Notes: a model not told the origin generated them from the letters alone. Positions 53,248 to 63,640 are shown, counted from the stretch's first letter. The stretch: DNA of 64,000 bases from Frankiales bacterium (GCA_025966315.1 JAOPUZ010000011.1:24680-88679), one strand, 5' to 3'. Program-made: numbers and translations.

Positions 53248-54458
53248 ACGTGAAACCGCTTGCGGTAAAGGCTGAACGCCACCAGCAGCGCACAGACCAC
53301 GCTCTGTAGCACGATGGACGCGGCGATCCCGATGCGGTCGGCAAGTGCCGCGAGGACGAGGGTCGCCGCGACCGTGATCAGGACACCGGCCAGCGGCGGC
53401 AGCGGGTAGTGCAAGAACCGTCGGCGCAGCCCGTACAGCACCAACAGGTAGCTCGAGACCGGTACGGCAACCGCGAATGCCGCCGCCGTAGCAGAGATCT
53501 CGACGTGCTCGCCCAGCGTTTCCACGGCCACGTCCAGGCCCGCACCCACCGCCGCGATCGCCCCGAAAATGCCGTAGTGCACGTAGCCGAAATAAAACGA
53601 GAGGCTTTGCGCATTGGCCAGATCGTCACCGGCTTCGCGCAAGAAGTACAGCCACCACAAGGCGAACAGCAGCACCAGCGCGGCGACACCGACCAGCACC
53701 AGGTCCGCGCTCACGCCGGATTCGGACACGCCATTCTGGACGGCATTGCTGGCGGCCAGTACCACCTCGCCCAGCACGATGATGGTGAACAGCCCGTACC
53801 GCTCGGCGATGTGGTGCGGATGCCAGGTGGTCATGTTCGGCCGCTCGGCCCACCACGGCACAGCCATCTCGGCCAGGGCGAGCACGATGAAGCTGGCCAC
53901 CGCCAGCGAATAGCTGCCGTCAATGGCCAGCCGGGCAATCCACAGCACCTGGATTGCGCCGATGCCGGCGACATAACGCAGCGCGGTGCGGCGATGGCCC
54001 GGGTCGGCGTGGGCCGCACGCAACCACTGGGTCAGCAGGGCGAGCCGCATCAGCACATAGCCGATCACCACGGTCAGGAAGTGATCCTTGAAGGCGGCCG
54101 GCACGCCGGCGGCGAGCACCAGGACTCCCGCCATCTGCACCATGGTCAGCAGCCGGTAGACGACGTCGTCGGTGTCGTAGGCCGAGGCGAACCAGGTGAA
54201 GTTGACCCAGGCCCACCAGATGGCGAAGAACACGGTGAGGTAGCCGACGAGCGCGTGCCCGGTGTTGCCGGCCAACAGATCGTGGGCCAGTTCCGCCGCG
54301 GCCCGGCCCACCGCAATGACGAAGGTCAGATCGAACAAGAGCTCGAGCGGGGTCGACACCCGGTTGGGCTCGTCGGCGTCCCGGCCGGTCATGGCGCGCA
54401 GCAGGGGTACCCGTGGCGGCGTTCGCCCGTCACCCGTGCCGTTGCCGTCTGTCGTCAT
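53229..54458 (-). CDS. LtrA-family (low temperature requirement) membrane protein
   Basis: 409 residues, about 12 TM helices. STPLELLFDLTFVIAVGRAA and FFAIWWAWVNFTWFASAYD, then RYGLFTIIVLGEVVLA and FYFGYVHYGIFGAIA are the hallmarks of LtrA proteins. Function is not settled in the literature. Divergent from the tricorn gene; convergent and overlapping with the peroxiredoxin gene. Confidence 0.85.
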   Translation of the reverse strand: MTTDGNGTGDGRTPPRVPLLRAMTGRDADEPNRVSTPLELLFDLTFVIAVGRAAAELAHDLLAGNTGHALVGYLTVFFAIWWAWVNFTWFASAYDTDDVVYRLLTMVQMAGVLVLAAGVPAAFKDHFLTVVIGYVLMRLALLTQWLRAAHADPGHRRTALRYVAGIGAIQVLWIARLAIDGSYSLAVASFIVLALAEMAVPWWAERPNMTTWHPHHIAERYGLFTIIVLGEVVLAASNAVQNGVSESGVSADLVLVGVAALVLLFALWWLYFLREAGDDLANAQSLSFYFGYVHYGIFGAIAAVGAGLDVAVETLGEHVEISATAAAFAVAVPVSSYLLVLYGLRRRFLHYPLPPLAGVLITVAATLVLAALADRIGIAASIVLQSVVCALLVAFSLYRKRFHVQTAGT

Positions 54459-54547
54459 AGCCAGAAAATACGTGATCCGGCGACGATTCTGATCGCTGCG
54501 GCAACCGGCGTCGCGAGTTGTCGGCGGTTGTCGTTAAGGTCGGCAGC

Positions 54548-57500
54548 GTGACTGGCTACGAGGGGTATCTGCGGTTTCCACATGTACGCGGCGGGCAGTT
54601 GGTCTTCACCGCCGAAGATGACGTCTGGCTTGCCTCGACCGATGGCGGGCCGGCCAGTCGGCTGACGTCGGACTCGGTCCCGGTGGCCCGTCCACGACTG
54701 TCGCCGGACGGCTCCCTGATCGCCTGGATGTCCCGCCGCCGCGGTGAGCCCGAGGTCTTCGTGATGCCCACCGGCGGGGGTCCCGCTCGCCAATTAACGT
54801 ACTTCGGCCACGCATCGACGATGGTCCACGGCTTCGCCGCCGACGGCCGGCTGATCGTCCTGTCGGCGGGTTCGCAGCCGTTCCGCAGCCGGTTCTGGGC
54901 GTACGCCATCGATGTGCTGCCGGGCGCGGACGCGACGCCGCAGCGACTCAGTTACGGGCCGGTAAACGCGGTGGCCGACGCGGGCGACGGCCGGCCGGCG
55001 AAACCGATCGTGGTCGGGACCGGCTTCCTGCGCGACTACGCCTGGTGGAAGCGGTATCGCGGCGGGACTGGTGGCCGATTCTGGATCGCCGATGATCCGT
55101 CCGCCGATTTCAGCGAGTTCCTCGCCGATCTGGGGGCGCCGAAGTGGCACCCGAACTGGCTCGGCGAACGACTGGCTTTCATCTCCGACGTCGAGGGTCA
55201 CGGCAACGTGTATTCGGTGGCGGTGGACGGCTCTGATCTGCGAAGGCACACCGATCACGACGAGTTCTTCGCCCGGCAGCTCGCCGGCGACACCGACCGG
55301 CTGGTCTATCAGCACGCGGGCGAGCTGTTCCTGCTGGACTCGCTGGCGGCCGACTCCCAACCCAGCCGGATCGATGTCACCCTGACCGGTTCCCGGTCGG
55401 GTCGCGCGGTTCGGCGGCTGTCCCCGGCCAAGCACCTCGGTGAACTGGCCGTTGATCACACCGGGCGGGCCAGCGCGCTCGAGGTGCGCGGCAACCTCGT
55501 CTGGCTGACCCACCGCAACGGCCCGGTGCCGGTGCTGGCCGCCCGACCCGGTGTCAGATTCCGGCTGCCCGTCGTGGTGCCCAGCGAACGAGCGACGCCA
55601 ATTGCTCCGGCATCGGTCGCTGCTTCCTCCGATGCTGCTTCCGGGTTTGCGCCGGCCTCGGTCGCTGCGTCGTCGGTCCCTGCTTCGTCGGTCGCTGAGC
55701 CGGCGGTGGCCACGTCTGCGGTCACACCGTCGGGCCCGTTTGCCCGGGATCGGGTGGCGTATGTAACCGACGCTGACGGTCCGGATTCGCTCGAGCTCGT
55801 GGCCGCGGACGGTTCGGTGCGCCGGCTGGTGACCGGCGGCATCGGGCGAGTTCTCGAACTGATCGCCAGCCCGGACGGCACCAAGCTCGCGCTGGCCACG
55901 CACGACGGCCGGCTGCTGCTGGTATCGGTGTCCGACGGCGGAGTCACCGAGCTCGAAGCAAACCCCGCGGGTGACCCCAGCGGGCTGGCGTTCTCGCCGG
56001 ACTCCCGCTGGCTGGCCTATTCCGCTCCCGAAGCGGGTGAGCTGCGCAGTATCCGGCTGGTCGAACTGGCCCGCGCCCAAATCACCTCGGTGACGCGGCG
56101 GCGGTTCATCGATTCGGAGCCGGTCTTCAGTGCGGACGGCCAGTACTTGGTATTCCTATCCGCGCGCACCTTCGACCCGGTATACGACGCGCACGTGTTC
56201 GATCTGTCTTTCCCGTTGGCCACCAGGCCTTATCTCGTCACCTTGGCGGCTGGCATCGCCTCCCCGTTCGAGCCTGAACTCGGCGGTCAGCTCGATGCCG
56301 GCTCGCCGCCAGAAACGCCGAAAGCCGTGGTCGGCGCTGACGGCGCCGAGGGCGAACCGCTCGACGGCGCGCCTACCCCGATCACCGTCGACCTGGACGG
56401 CATCGAGAACCGGGTCGTGCCGTTCCCGGTCGCCGCCGGCCGGCTGTCCGGGTTGCTCGCGGTCGCCGGCGGCGTGGTGTGGACGGATCTGCCGGTCGCC
56501 GGTGAGCTGGGCGAGTCCCGCAGCCCCGAGGACGACGTGCGCGGTTCTTTGCAGCGCTGGGATTTCAGCAAGCGCAAACAGATCGAACTGGCAGAACGTG
56601 TCGACGATGTCGTGGCATCGGGCGACGGTTCGAAACTTGTGTTGCGGGACGGGGACAAGCTGAAGCTGGTCCCAGCGGACGAGAAGCCGTCAGAGGACAG
56701 CGAGCGAAGCCTCACCGTCGACCTGGCGCGCATCCAACTCAGCGTCGATCCGCCCGCAGAGTGGCGGCAGATGCTGGACGAGATGGGTCGGTTGATGATC
56801 GAGCATTTCTGGATACCGGATATGGGTGGCGTCGACTGGGACGCCGCGGTGGCCAAATATCGCCCGGTGCTGGATCGAATCGCCAGCCGCGATGACCTGT
56901 CGGATGTGTTATGGGAAGTCAACGGCGAGACCGGCTCGTCGCACGCCTATGAGATTGCGCCAGCCGGGGCTCAGAATCCGGAAACCAGGCCGGCCTTTCT
57001 CGGCGCCGACCTGAGCCCCAACGACACCGGCGCCTGGGTGGTGACCCGGGTTGTGCCGGGCGACAACTCCTCCCGTGACGCGCGCTCGCCGTTGACCGCG
57101 CCCGGGGTCGATGTGCGGGCCGGCGACGTCATCGTGGCCGTCAACGGTCGCTCGGTGCCGGCGGCGGGGCCGGCCGAACTGTTGCTGGGGACAGCCGACA
57201 AGCCGGTTGAGCTGACCACGCTGCGGGCCGGTCAGCTGCGATCGGTGGCGGTGGTCCCGTTGGCGAGTGACCAGCCGCTGCGCTACCTGGACTGGGTGTC
57301 CACCAGGCGGGCGATCGTGCACGAGGCGACGGGTGGCCGGGTGGGCTACGTACACGTGCCGGACATGGTCTCCAACGGGTGGGCGGCGATGCACCGAGAC
57401 CTGCGGACCGAGTTCGCCCGGGACGGGTTGATCCTCGACACGCGCGACAACCAGGGCGGTCACACGTCGCAGCTGGTGATCGAGAAGCTCGCGCGCCGGA

Positions 57501-57967
57501 TCGTCGGCTGGGACACGGTCCGCTTCGGCCCGGACAGCTCCTATCCCGGTGACGCCCCGCGCGGGCCGGTGGTCTCGCTGGCCAACGAGTGGGCCGGTTC
57601 GGACGGTGACATCGTCAATGCCGCTTTCCAGTCGCTGGAATTAGGCCCAGTGCTGGGGACGCGAACCTGGGGTGGTGTCGTCGGGATCGACGGGCGTTAT
57701 TCACTCGTCGATGGCACCGGCGTCACCCAACCGCGCTATTCCTTCTGGTTCGAACGGTTTGGCTGGGGGGTCGAGAACTACGGCGTTGATCCCGATGTCG
57801 TGGTGGAATTCCCGCCGCAGGCATGGGGCGCTGACCTCGATCCGCAGCTGGCGGCCGGCATCCGCTACGTCCTGGAAGAACTCGAACGTCGACCGGAACC
57901 GGCCCGTCCCGACCTGGCGGACCGGCCGGACCGTGCGGCGCCGCCATTGCCACCGCGGCGGGTCTGA
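54548..57967 (+). CDS. Tricorn protease homologue
   Basis: 1139 residues from the GTG at 54548. N-terminal beta-propeller repeats (FTAEDDVWLAS, LAFISDVEGHGNVYSV, etc.), second propeller (LAFSPDSRWLAYSAP), C1 helix domain, PDZ (PGVDVRAGDVIVAVNGRSV), and C2 protease domain with EVNGETGSSHAYE (His), GLILDTRDNQGGH, and VSLANEWAGSDGDIV (nucleophile Ser). It degrades peptides released by the proteasome or Clp. A low-complexity Ala/Ser/Val insertion (about residues 355-393) lies between the two propellers. Cytosolic. Its start is 90 bp from the divergent LtrA start. Confidence 0.9.
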   Translation: MTGYEGYLRFPHVRGGQLVFTAEDDVWLASTDGGPASRLTSDSVPVARPRLSPDGSLIAWMSRRRGEPEVFVMPTGGGPARQLTYFGHASTMVHGFAADGRLIVLSAGSQPFRSRFWAYAIDVLPGADATPQRLSYGPVNAVADAGDGRPAKPIVVGTGFLRDYAWWKRYRGGTGGRFWIADDPSADFSEFLADLGAPKWHPNWLGERLAFISDVEGHGNVYSVAVDGSDLRRHTDHDEFFARQLAGDTDRLVYQHAGELFLLDSLAADSQPSRIDVTLTGSRSGRAVRRLSPAKHLGELAVDHTGRASALEVRGNLVWLTHRNGPVPVLAARPGVRFRLPVVVPSERATPIAPASVAASSDAASGFAPASVAASSVPASSVAEPAVATSAVTPSGPFARDRVAYVTDADGPDSLELVAADGSVRRLVTGGIGRVLELIASPDGTKLALATHDGRLLLVSVSDGGVTELEANPAGDPSGLAFSPDSRWLAYSAPEAGELRSIRLVELARAQITSVTRRRFIDSEPVFSADGQYLVFLSARTFDPVYDAHVFDLSFPLATRPYLVTLAAGIASPFEPELGGQLDAGSPPETPKAVVGADGAEGEPLDGAPTPITVDLDGIENRVVPFPVAAGRLSGLLAVAGGVVWTDLPVAGELGESRSPEDDVRGSLQRWDFSKRKQIELAERVDDVVASGDGSKLVLRDGDKLKLVPADEKPSEDSERSLTVDLARIQLSVDPPAEWRQMLDEMGRLMIEHFWIPDMGGVDWDAAVAKYRPVLDRIASRDDLSDVLWEVNGETGSSHAYEIAPAGAQNPETRPAFLGADLSPNDTGAWVVTRVVPGDNSSRDARSPLTAPGVDVRAGDVIVAVNGRSVPAAGPAELLLGTADKPVELTTLRAGQLRSVAVVPLASDQPLRYLDWVSTRRAIVHEATGGRVGYVHVPDMVSNGWAAMHRDLRTEFARDGLILDTRDNQGGHTSQLVIEKLARRIVGWDTVRFGPDSSYPGDAPRGPVVSLANEWAGSDGDIVNAAFQSLELGPVLGTRTWGGVVGIDGRYSLVDGTGVTQPRYSFWFERFGWGVENYGVDPDVVVEFPPQAWGADLDPQLAAGIRYVLEELERRPEPARPDLADRPDRAAPPLPPRRV

Positions 57968-58011
57968 CTGGTGCCACGGGGTAGTTGGTCACGCGAACGC
58001 CCGCCGCCCGG

Positions 58012-58137
58012 TAGACTGGGTTTATTCATATCGGCGCCGTCTCGTTCAGAGAGACCCGCTGGGCTCGTTTCACCGCACGCCGCTGACCTAGAAGTCGCGG
58101 AGCATCGGGACGCGCCACTCGTTCCGAAGGAAGCTCC
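58012..58137 (+). promoter_or_regulatory. Promoter and ~110-nt 5' leader of the DEAD-box gene
   Basis: TAGACT (58012-58017) is a good actinobacterial -10; no well-spaced -35 is seen. The leader contains a small stem (GTCTC...GAGAC near 58040-58057) and ends with AAGGAAG before the TTG start. A leader of this length before a DEAD-box helicase suggests post-transcriptional (cold or autoregulatory) control, but this is inference. Confidence 0.45.
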
Positions 58138-59799
58138 TTGTCATTCGACTCGTCCAACGCAATGCCGCATGCCCGCAGCAACTCACACAGCAATTCCCAG
58201 GTCAGCGCCGGCTCCAGCCAATCAGATCGCCAACGCAGCAATCGTCCGTCCTCGGGCCAGTCACGCAGTGCGGGCAACGGCTCCGGTCAACGCACCGGTG
58301 CACCGCAGTCGGGGCGTCGTGCCGCAAGCACACCGCGACGGGGTAACTCCGGCGGTTCAGTGAACCGTGCCATGCCGCCGAAGGGTCCGTTCGACGACCT
58401 GCCCATCACGGTCATCGACCCGGATGCGATGCCCAGCTTCGGTGAACTCGGCCTGCCCGCCGGCCTCGCTCAGGCACTGGCACGCGCCGACATCAAGACT
58501 CCGTTCGCCATCCAGGCCGCGACCATTCCGGATGCCCTCGCCGGTCGTGACGTCCTCGGGCGTGCGGCTACCGGTTCTGGCAAGACGCTGGCGTTCGGCC
58601 TGCCGATGATCGCGCGTCTAGAAGGTGCTGTGTCGCGGCCACGGCTGCCGCGCGGCCTGATCCTGGTACCGACCCGCGAACTCGCGATGCAGGTAGTCGA
58701 CGGTCTATCGCCGTTGGCTCACTCGCGCGAACTCAGCGTCCGGTTGGTCGCTGGTGGCCTGCCCATCCAGAAGCAGATTCAGGGACTGGCTCGTGGGGTC
58801 GACATCGTCGTTGCCACGCCCGGTCGCTTGATCGACCTGCTGGAGCGACGGGCCTGCGATCTGTCCGACGTGCAGATCACGGTGCTCGACGAGGCTGATC
58901 ACATGGCTGACCTCGGCTTCCTGCCGGTGGTGCGTCAGTTGCTGAACCTGATCCCGAATAGTGGCCAGCGCCTGTTGTTCTCGGCCACCCTGGACGGCGC
59001 CGTCGGCACCCTGGTCACGCAGTATCTGCATGATCCGGTGATCAAGGCTTTGGCGCCGCCGAAACCGGTCGTCGACACGATGTCGCATCACGTGTTCCGC
59101 GTGCCGGTCGCGCAGAAGTGGTCCTTCGTGGCCCACCTGGCCGCTCGCGAGGAACGCACCATCCTGTTCGTCCGGACCAAGCACGGTGCGGAACGACTGG
59201 CTGAGAATCTTCGCAAGGCGGGCGTTCCGGCCGGCGCTCTGCATGGTGGGCGCAGCCAGTCGCAGCGCACGCGCGCGCTCAACGATTTCAAGGACGGCAG
59301 CGTGCCGGCATTGGTCGCCACCGACGTGGCCGCTCGCGGGATTCACGTCGATGACGTGTCCCTCGTGGTGCACGTCGATCCGCCGGCCGATTCCAAGGAC
59401 TACCTGCACCGTTCGGGCCGCACCGCGCGGGCCGGCGAATCAGGCATCGTGATCACGATCACGACCGCAGCCGAGGAACGCGCCGTCCGGTCATTGCTGG
59501 CCGAGGCCGGTGTGCAGGCCAACCACCGCGACGCGCATCCGGGTGACTCCGACACTGTGCAGCTGACCGGAGCGCGGGAGCCGTCCGGCGTGCCGGTCAT
59601 CGAGAAGAAGCAACCTGCTTCCGGGCATGGCCAATCCGATCGTTCGCGTAACCGCGGTCCCCGGACCGATGCTCGTCCGGCGCGGTCCCGGCGTCCGTCC
59701 GAGGGTGCTTCGGGTGCGCGCCGGTCGGGTCGGCGTCCGGCGACGGGCCGGGGTAACAGCAGTGCCGCACCAACGCGGGCACCGCGAGCTCTCGGCTAA
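58138..59799 (+). CDS. DEAD-box RNA helicase
   Basis: 553 residues, TTG start with AAGGAAG. Q motif IKTPFAIQAATIPD, motif I ATGSGKT, Ia PTRELAMQ, Ib TPGRLID, II DEAD, III SATL, IV LFVRTK, V ATDVAARGIHVD, VI HRSGRTARAG. Both the first 80 and the last 75 residues are Ser/Asn/Arg/Gly-rich and probably disordered, RNA-binding tails. RhlE/DeaD-like; participates in RNA remodelling and ribosome assembly. Confidence 0.92.
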   Translation: MSFDSSNAMPHARSNSHSNSQVSAGSSQSDRQRSNRPSSGQSRSAGNGSGQRTGAPQSGRRAASTPRRGNSGGSVNRAMPPKGPFDDLPITVIDPDAMPSFGELGLPAGLAQALARADIKTPFAIQAATIPDALAGRDVLGRAATGSGKTLAFGLPMIARLEGAVSRPRLPRGLILVPTRELAMQVVDGLSPLAHSRELSVRLVAGGLPIQKQIQGLARGVDIVVATPGRLIDLLERRACDLSDVQITVLDEADHMADLGFLPVVRQLLNLIPNSGQRLLFSATLDGAVGTLVTQYLHDPVIKALAPPKPVVDTMSHHVFRVPVAQKWSFVAHLAAREERTILFVRTKHGAERLAENLRKAGVPAGALHGGRSQSQRTRALNDFKDGSVPALVATDVAARGIHVDDVSLVVHVDPPADSKDYLHRSGRTARAGESGIVITITTAAEERAVRSLLAEAGVQANHRDAHPGDSDTVQLTGAREPSGVPVIEKKQPASGHGQSDRSRNRGPRTDARPARSRRPSEGASGARRSGRRPATGRGNSSAAPTRAPRALG

Positions 59800-59819
59800 A
59801 GATGTGATGATGTGCGGTG

Positions 59820-60320
59820 ATGTCTACCGAGCAGCCAACCAGCCACGACGTCATGCGTCCGCCGGAACCCGTCGCCACGACGGAACTGGCCGCGATGTCG
59901 TTTCCCGGCGTGCGCCGGGTCGCGGGCTTGCTGTTCTGGGTCGTGTTCCCGGTGATCTGCCTGGCCACGGTCTGGTTCTCGATCTCGGGCATCGCCAATC
60001 ATGTGGGCAACCGGCCGACCGGCATCAAAGGCACGTACTACGTGACAGGTCGGACCTGCTCGCACGATGTGTGTTCGATCGGGGGAACGTTCACCAGCGA
60101 CGTCGGCGAGATAACGGCGACGCAGTTGCTGGGCGACCCGCGCTGGCATATCGGCGAGCAGCATCGGGTCGTTTATGACGGCAAGAGCGTAGAGGTCATC
60201 GCGTTACCGGCGACCTGGGATCCCACCACCTCGGTGATGGCCCTGGTCGGCGCGCTGACCTATTTGGGAGTGGTGGTTTATTACGCCCGCGCTGCACGGC
60301 TACCACGCCGATTGGAATGA
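59820..60320 (+). CDS. Small membrane protein with two TM helices
   Basis: 166 residues from the ATG at 59820. TM1 about residues 37-59 (GLLFWVVFPVICLATVWFSI), an extracytoplasmic loop of about 80 residues with a CSHDVC pair that could form a disulfide, and TM2 near the C-terminus (VMALVGALTYLGVVVYYA). It resembles other actinobacterial DUF-type envelope proteins, but no family could be named. Located between the DEAD-box helicase and typA. Confidence 0.7.
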   Translation: MSTEQPTSHDVMRPPEPVATTELAAMSFPGVRRVAGLLFWVVFPVICLATVWFSISGIANHVGNRPTGIKGTYYVTGRTCSHDVCSIGGTFTSDVGEITATQLLGDPRWHIGEQHRVVYDGKSVEVIALPATWDPTTSVMALVGALTYLGVVVYYARAARLPRRLE

Positions 60321-60410
60321 AGTAACTGTCCGGACCGATGAATTCAACACCAAATGAATGATGTGACCACGGCGCCTGCGGCAGTATCGGCGCCCGACGA
60401 AAGAAGAGCT

Positions 60411-62330
60411 ATGTCCGAGCGCACCGCTATGTCCGACCGCACCGCTCACGGCGCCGGCCAGCCCGTGAACGACTCGGTCCGCGAGACGATCCGCAACGTT
60501 GCCATCATCGCGCACGTCGACCACGGCAAGACGACCCTGGTTGACGCCATGCTGTGGCAGTCCGGCGCGTTCGGCGAGCACCAGCACGTCGACGAGCGGG
60601 CGATGGATTCCAACGACCTCGAACGCGAAAAGGGCATCACGATCCTGGCCAAGAACACCGCCGTGGATCACACCAGCCCGTCCGGCGCGCGCACGGTCAT
60701 CAACATCATCGACACTCCGGGCCACGCCGATTTCGGTGGTGAGGTCGAGCGCGGTCTGTCCATGGTCGACGGTGTCGTGCTGCTGGTCGATGCGTCGGAG
60801 GGGCCGCTGCCCCAGACGCGATTCGTGCTGCGCAAGGCGCTGAATGCGAAGATGCCGGTCATCCTGGTCATCAACAAGGTGGACCGTCCGGATGCGCGGA
60901 TCGCGGCTGTCGTCGATGAGACCTACGAGCTGTTCCTGGATCTGGACGCAACCGAAGACCAGATCGACTTCCCGATCGTTTATGCGTGTGCGCGTGATGG
61001 GCGGGCATCGTTGACTCGTCCCGAGGACGGCGGCATGCCCGATTCGCCGAACCTCGAGCCGCTGTTCGACACGATCATGTCGACTATTCCGGCGCCGGTT
61101 TATCGCGAGGGTGCGCCGTTGCAGGCGCACGTCACGAACCTGGATGCGTCACCTTTCTTGGGTCGAATCGCGCTGTGTCGCGTCTTTCAGGGCACCATTC
61201 GTAAGGGATCCTGGGTGGCCTGGTGCCGGCATGACGGAACGGTGGATCGGGTGAAGATCACCGAACTGCTGATGACCGAGGCGCTGGAGCGTAAGCCGGC
61301 CGAAGAAGCCGGCCCGGGTGACATCATCGCCATCGCCGGGATTCCGGAGATCATGATCGGTGACACGCTGGCCGACCTGGACAATCCGGTGCCGCTGCCG
61401 TTGATCACGGTGGACGAGCCCGCGATCTCGATGACCATCGGTACGAACACCTCGCCGCTGTCCGGACGGGTCAAAGGATCGAAGGTCACGGCCCGGCTGG
61501 TAAAGGACCGGCTGGATCGTGAACTGGTCGGCAACGTGTCGCTGCGCGTTCTCAACACCGATCGTCCCGATGCTTGGGAGGTGCAGGGCCGCGGTGAGCT
61601 GGCGCTGGCCATCCTGGTGGAGCAGATGCGACGTGAGGGCTATGAGCTGACCGTCGGCAAGCCGCAGGTAGTCACCCGGCAACTCGACGGCAAGCTGCAC
61701 GAGCCGGTCGAGCGGCTGACCATCGATGCGCCGGAGGAGTACCTCGGCACGATCACTCAGCTGCTGGCGGTTCGCAAGGGCCGCATGGAGACGATGACGA
61801 ACCATGGCACCGGTTGGATCCGCATGGAATTCCTGGTGCCGTCTCGTGGGCTGATCGGATTCCGGACGGAGTTCCTGACCGAGACGCGCGGGACCGGTAT
61901 CGCCCACCACTTGTTCGAGGATTACGAGCCGTGGTTCGGCGAGCTGCGCACCCGGGCGTCCGGTTCGCTGGTGGCTGATCGGGCCGGGGTTGCCACTCCG
62001 TTCGCGATGATCAACCTGCAGGAGCGCGGCACGATGTTCGTCGAGCCGACGACCGAGGTGTACGAAGGCATGGTGGTGGGGGAGAACTCCCGCGCGGACG
62101 ACATGGACGTAAACATCACCAAAGAGAAGAAGCTGTCCAACATGCGGTCTTCGACTGGTGACGATTTCCAGCACCTGGTGCCGCCGCGGCATCTCTCGCT
62201 GGAGCAGTCATTGGAATTCTGCCGCGAGGACGAATGCGTCGAGGTCACGCCTGAGACGATCCGGATCCGCAAGGTGCTGCTGGCCCAGACCGATCGCGAG
62301 AAGGCTCGGGGCCGTCGCGCCAAAGGCTGA
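60411..62330 (+). CDS. typA: Ribosome-associated GTPase TypA/BipA
   Basis: 639 residues from the ATG at 60411, preceded by AAGAAGAG; an ATG at 60354 is in frame, but the codons between include rare AGA-AGA. G1 AHVDHGKTT, switch I ExEKGITI, G3 [15 protein letters not shown]4 NKVDRPDAR; domain II, EF-G-like domains III/V ([18 protein letters not shown]) and the TypA-specific C-terminal domain ([20 protein letters not shown]). It binds 70S ribosomes and helps assembly and stress adaptation. Terminator 80 bp downstream. Confidence 0.93.
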   Translation: MSERTAMSDRTAHGAGQPVNDSVRETIRNVAIIAHVDHGKTTLVDAMLWQSGAFGEHQHVDERAMDSNDLEREKGITILAKNTAVDHTSPSGARTVINIIDTPGHADFGGEVERGLSMVDGVVLLVDASEGPLPQTRFVLRKALNAKMPVILVINKVDRPDARIAAVVDETYELFLDLDATEDQIDFPIVYACARDGRASLTRPEDGGMPDSPNLEPLFDTIMSTIPAPVYREGAPLQAHVTNLDASPFLGRIALCRVFQGTIRKGSWVAWCRHDGTVDRVKITELLMTEALERKPAEEAGPGDIIAIAGIPEIMIGDTLADLDNPVPLPLITVDEPAISMTIGTNTSPLSGRVKGSKVTARLVKDRLDRELVGNVSLRVLNTDRPDAWEVQGRGELALAILVEQMRREGYELTVGKPQVVTRQLDGKLHEPVERLTIDAPEEYLGTITQLLAVRKGRMETMTNHGTGWIRMEFLVPSRGLIGFRTEFLTETRGTGIAHHLFEDYEPWFGELRTRASGSLVADRAGVATPFAMINLQERGTMFVEPTTEVYEGMVVGENSRADDMDVNITKEKKLSNMRSSTGDDFQHLVPPRHLSLEQSLEFCREDECVEVTPETIRIRKVLLAQTDREKARGRRAKG

Positions 62331-62411
62331 GCGCTTGTCGGTGGGTGGTCGCTCGCGGGCTGGTTAGTTCGGCGTCCGCCAGATCCGTCTCCGCTCTGTT
62401 TGTGAGCTAGT

Positions 62412-62445
62412 CTGCCGTCCGCCGCCATCGTGTGACGGACGGCAG
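62412..62445 (+). terminator. Terminator hairpin after typA
   Basis: Perfect 10-bp stem CTGCCGTCCG (62412-62421) / CGGACGGCAG (62436-62445) with a 14-nt loop, no U tract. Confidence 0.75.
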
Positions 62446-62500
62446 TCTGCGTTGTGCGGGTAGGGCTTTCTTCTGCAATCAGGCGGAGCCGCGTGCCGAT

Positions 62501-62583
62501 GTCCCCGACTAATCCGACGGGCCCACGTCCCCGGACGACTCCGACGGGCCGGGTTCCCCGGAGGACTCCGACGGGCCGGGTCC
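62501..62583 (+). repeat. Three imperfect ~27-nt direct repeats
   Basis: Units built around CTCCGACGGGCCGGGTTCC recur between about 62501 and 62583 (two strong copies and a degenerate first copy). They lie in the intergenic space between typA and the toxin remnant. No gene is evident in 62446-62599. Confidence 0.7.
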
Positions 62584-62599
62584 AGCCGTCTTCTAGCGA

Positions 62600-62908
62600 C
62601 TATGGCCGCACGAAAACTTTTACTATCCGGAACCCTATCGGTGATTCGTGGTCCTTTTCCATCTTGACGACGACGCGCGTCCCGGGCATGGCGTCGATCG
62701 CACCCTTGGCGCGGACGAAGCCGATCGGCCTTCCGAAATCGTGCTCTATGGTCTTTCGTCGCTTGCGGCTCAAGAGGAATTTCCTAATTTCGCCTCGTTT
62801 CGCAATCATGGCCCGCGCAACGGTGTCGTCAGCCGATACCGCATCCTTGAACCCCACGCAGAAGGCCGTATCTCGTCCTTGGGGGTTTCTAAACCACATA
62901 ATTTTCAT
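62600..62908 (-). CDS. Orphan RNase A-like toxin C-terminal module
   Basis: 102 residues without an N-terminal delivery region. It matches the C-terminus of the toxin at 63641-64000 along its length: TVARAMIAKRGEIRKFLLSR, DFGRPIGFV, GTRVVV and KDHESPIGFRIV. The start is unclear: a ribosome site (AGGAGA) precedes another frame that soon stops, so this is a silent cassette that can be exchanged by recombination rather than an expressed gene. Typical of polymorphic-toxin loci. Confidence 0.6.
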   Translation of the reverse strand: MKIMWFRNPQGRDTAFCVGFKDAVSADDTVARAMIAKRGEIRKFLLSRKRRKTIEHDFGRPIGFVRAKGAIDAMPGTRVVVKMEKDHESPIGFRIVKVFVRP

Positions 62909-62949
62909 CTGCTCGTGTTTCGCGTTACCACCCGATCCATTTCCGTCTC

Positions 62950-63609
62950 CTATTGCAGCCAGGCGGGCGGCGAGCCGACGTCCCGGACGACGTGACGGGC
63001 CAGCTCGAGAAGTTCGCGATGGGACATGCCGAGCATCGCCGTGTCGATGATGATGTCCAGCTCATCGAGTCGGGCAATGAGGGCATCGTCGGTGAGGTCT
63101 AGCAAGACACCGAGTTGCCGGTCAATCTCGCCAATGTATTCGAACATGTTCACAGTGGCACGCTGCAGAGCGGTGATCAGACGGCGGTCGATGGATACTG
63201 CGATGGAGTTGCTAAGTGTTCCGATAAGCACGCAGGTCGATAGGTAGTCATCTTCGTTCGTTGCCGCCAAAAGTGGGTAGTAGTCGAACGCTGATGGCGG
63301 GTCGGCGGCGATCCGCGCTGCTATGCCGGCGCGCACGCTTTGCAGCCATTCTATCCAGTTCAGTCTGGCGTAGGTATTGCGTTCCAGGTACATCGGGCGG
63401 CTGTCAAATACTTCCTCAAGTTCCTGTGCACTGTACTGCGCGATTATCTGATCGATCTCCGGTATCAGTTTGGCCGCCGGGGCCTGATTGTCTTCGATGT
63501 AGCGGTCGAAAAGGGTCTCTTCGTCACCGTACATGTCTAACCAATCTTCATGGTAATGCTCACAGAAGAAGACCAATTGCGGGTATTGAGATAGATCTAT
63601 TTCAAGCAT
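62950..63609 (-). CDS. Immunity protein (CdiI-like)
   Basis: 219 residues from the ATG at 63609 (GAAGGA 8 nt upstream; the ATG at 63618 has the site too close). The N-terminus EIDLSQYPQLVFFCEHYHED has the (F/Y)xHxDW pattern of contact-dependent-inhibition immunity proteins (CdiI_2-like); the remainder is helical and acidic. It follows the toxin gene by 31 nt, the usual order for protecting the producer. The second orphan toxin module lies downstream without its own immunity gene. Confidence 0.7.
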   Translation of the reverse strand: MLEIDLSQYPQLVFFCEHYHEDWLDMYGDEETLFDRYIEDNQAPAAKLIPEIDQIIAQYSAQELEEVFDSRPMYLERNTYARLNWIEWLQSVRAGIAARIAADPPSAFDYYPLLAATNEDDYLSTCVLIGTLSNSIAVSIDRRLITALQRATVNMFEYIGEIDRQLGVLLDLTDDALIARLDELDIIIDTAMLGMSHRELLELARHVVRDVGSPPAWLQ

Positions 63610-63640
63610 GCTCGACATCCTTCGGACGTAGTAAAGTGGC

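Noticed and set aside
62454..63050. Plus-strand frame of 198 codons
   Set aside because: Overlaps repeats and is antisense to the toxin module and immunity gene; composition is not protein-like.
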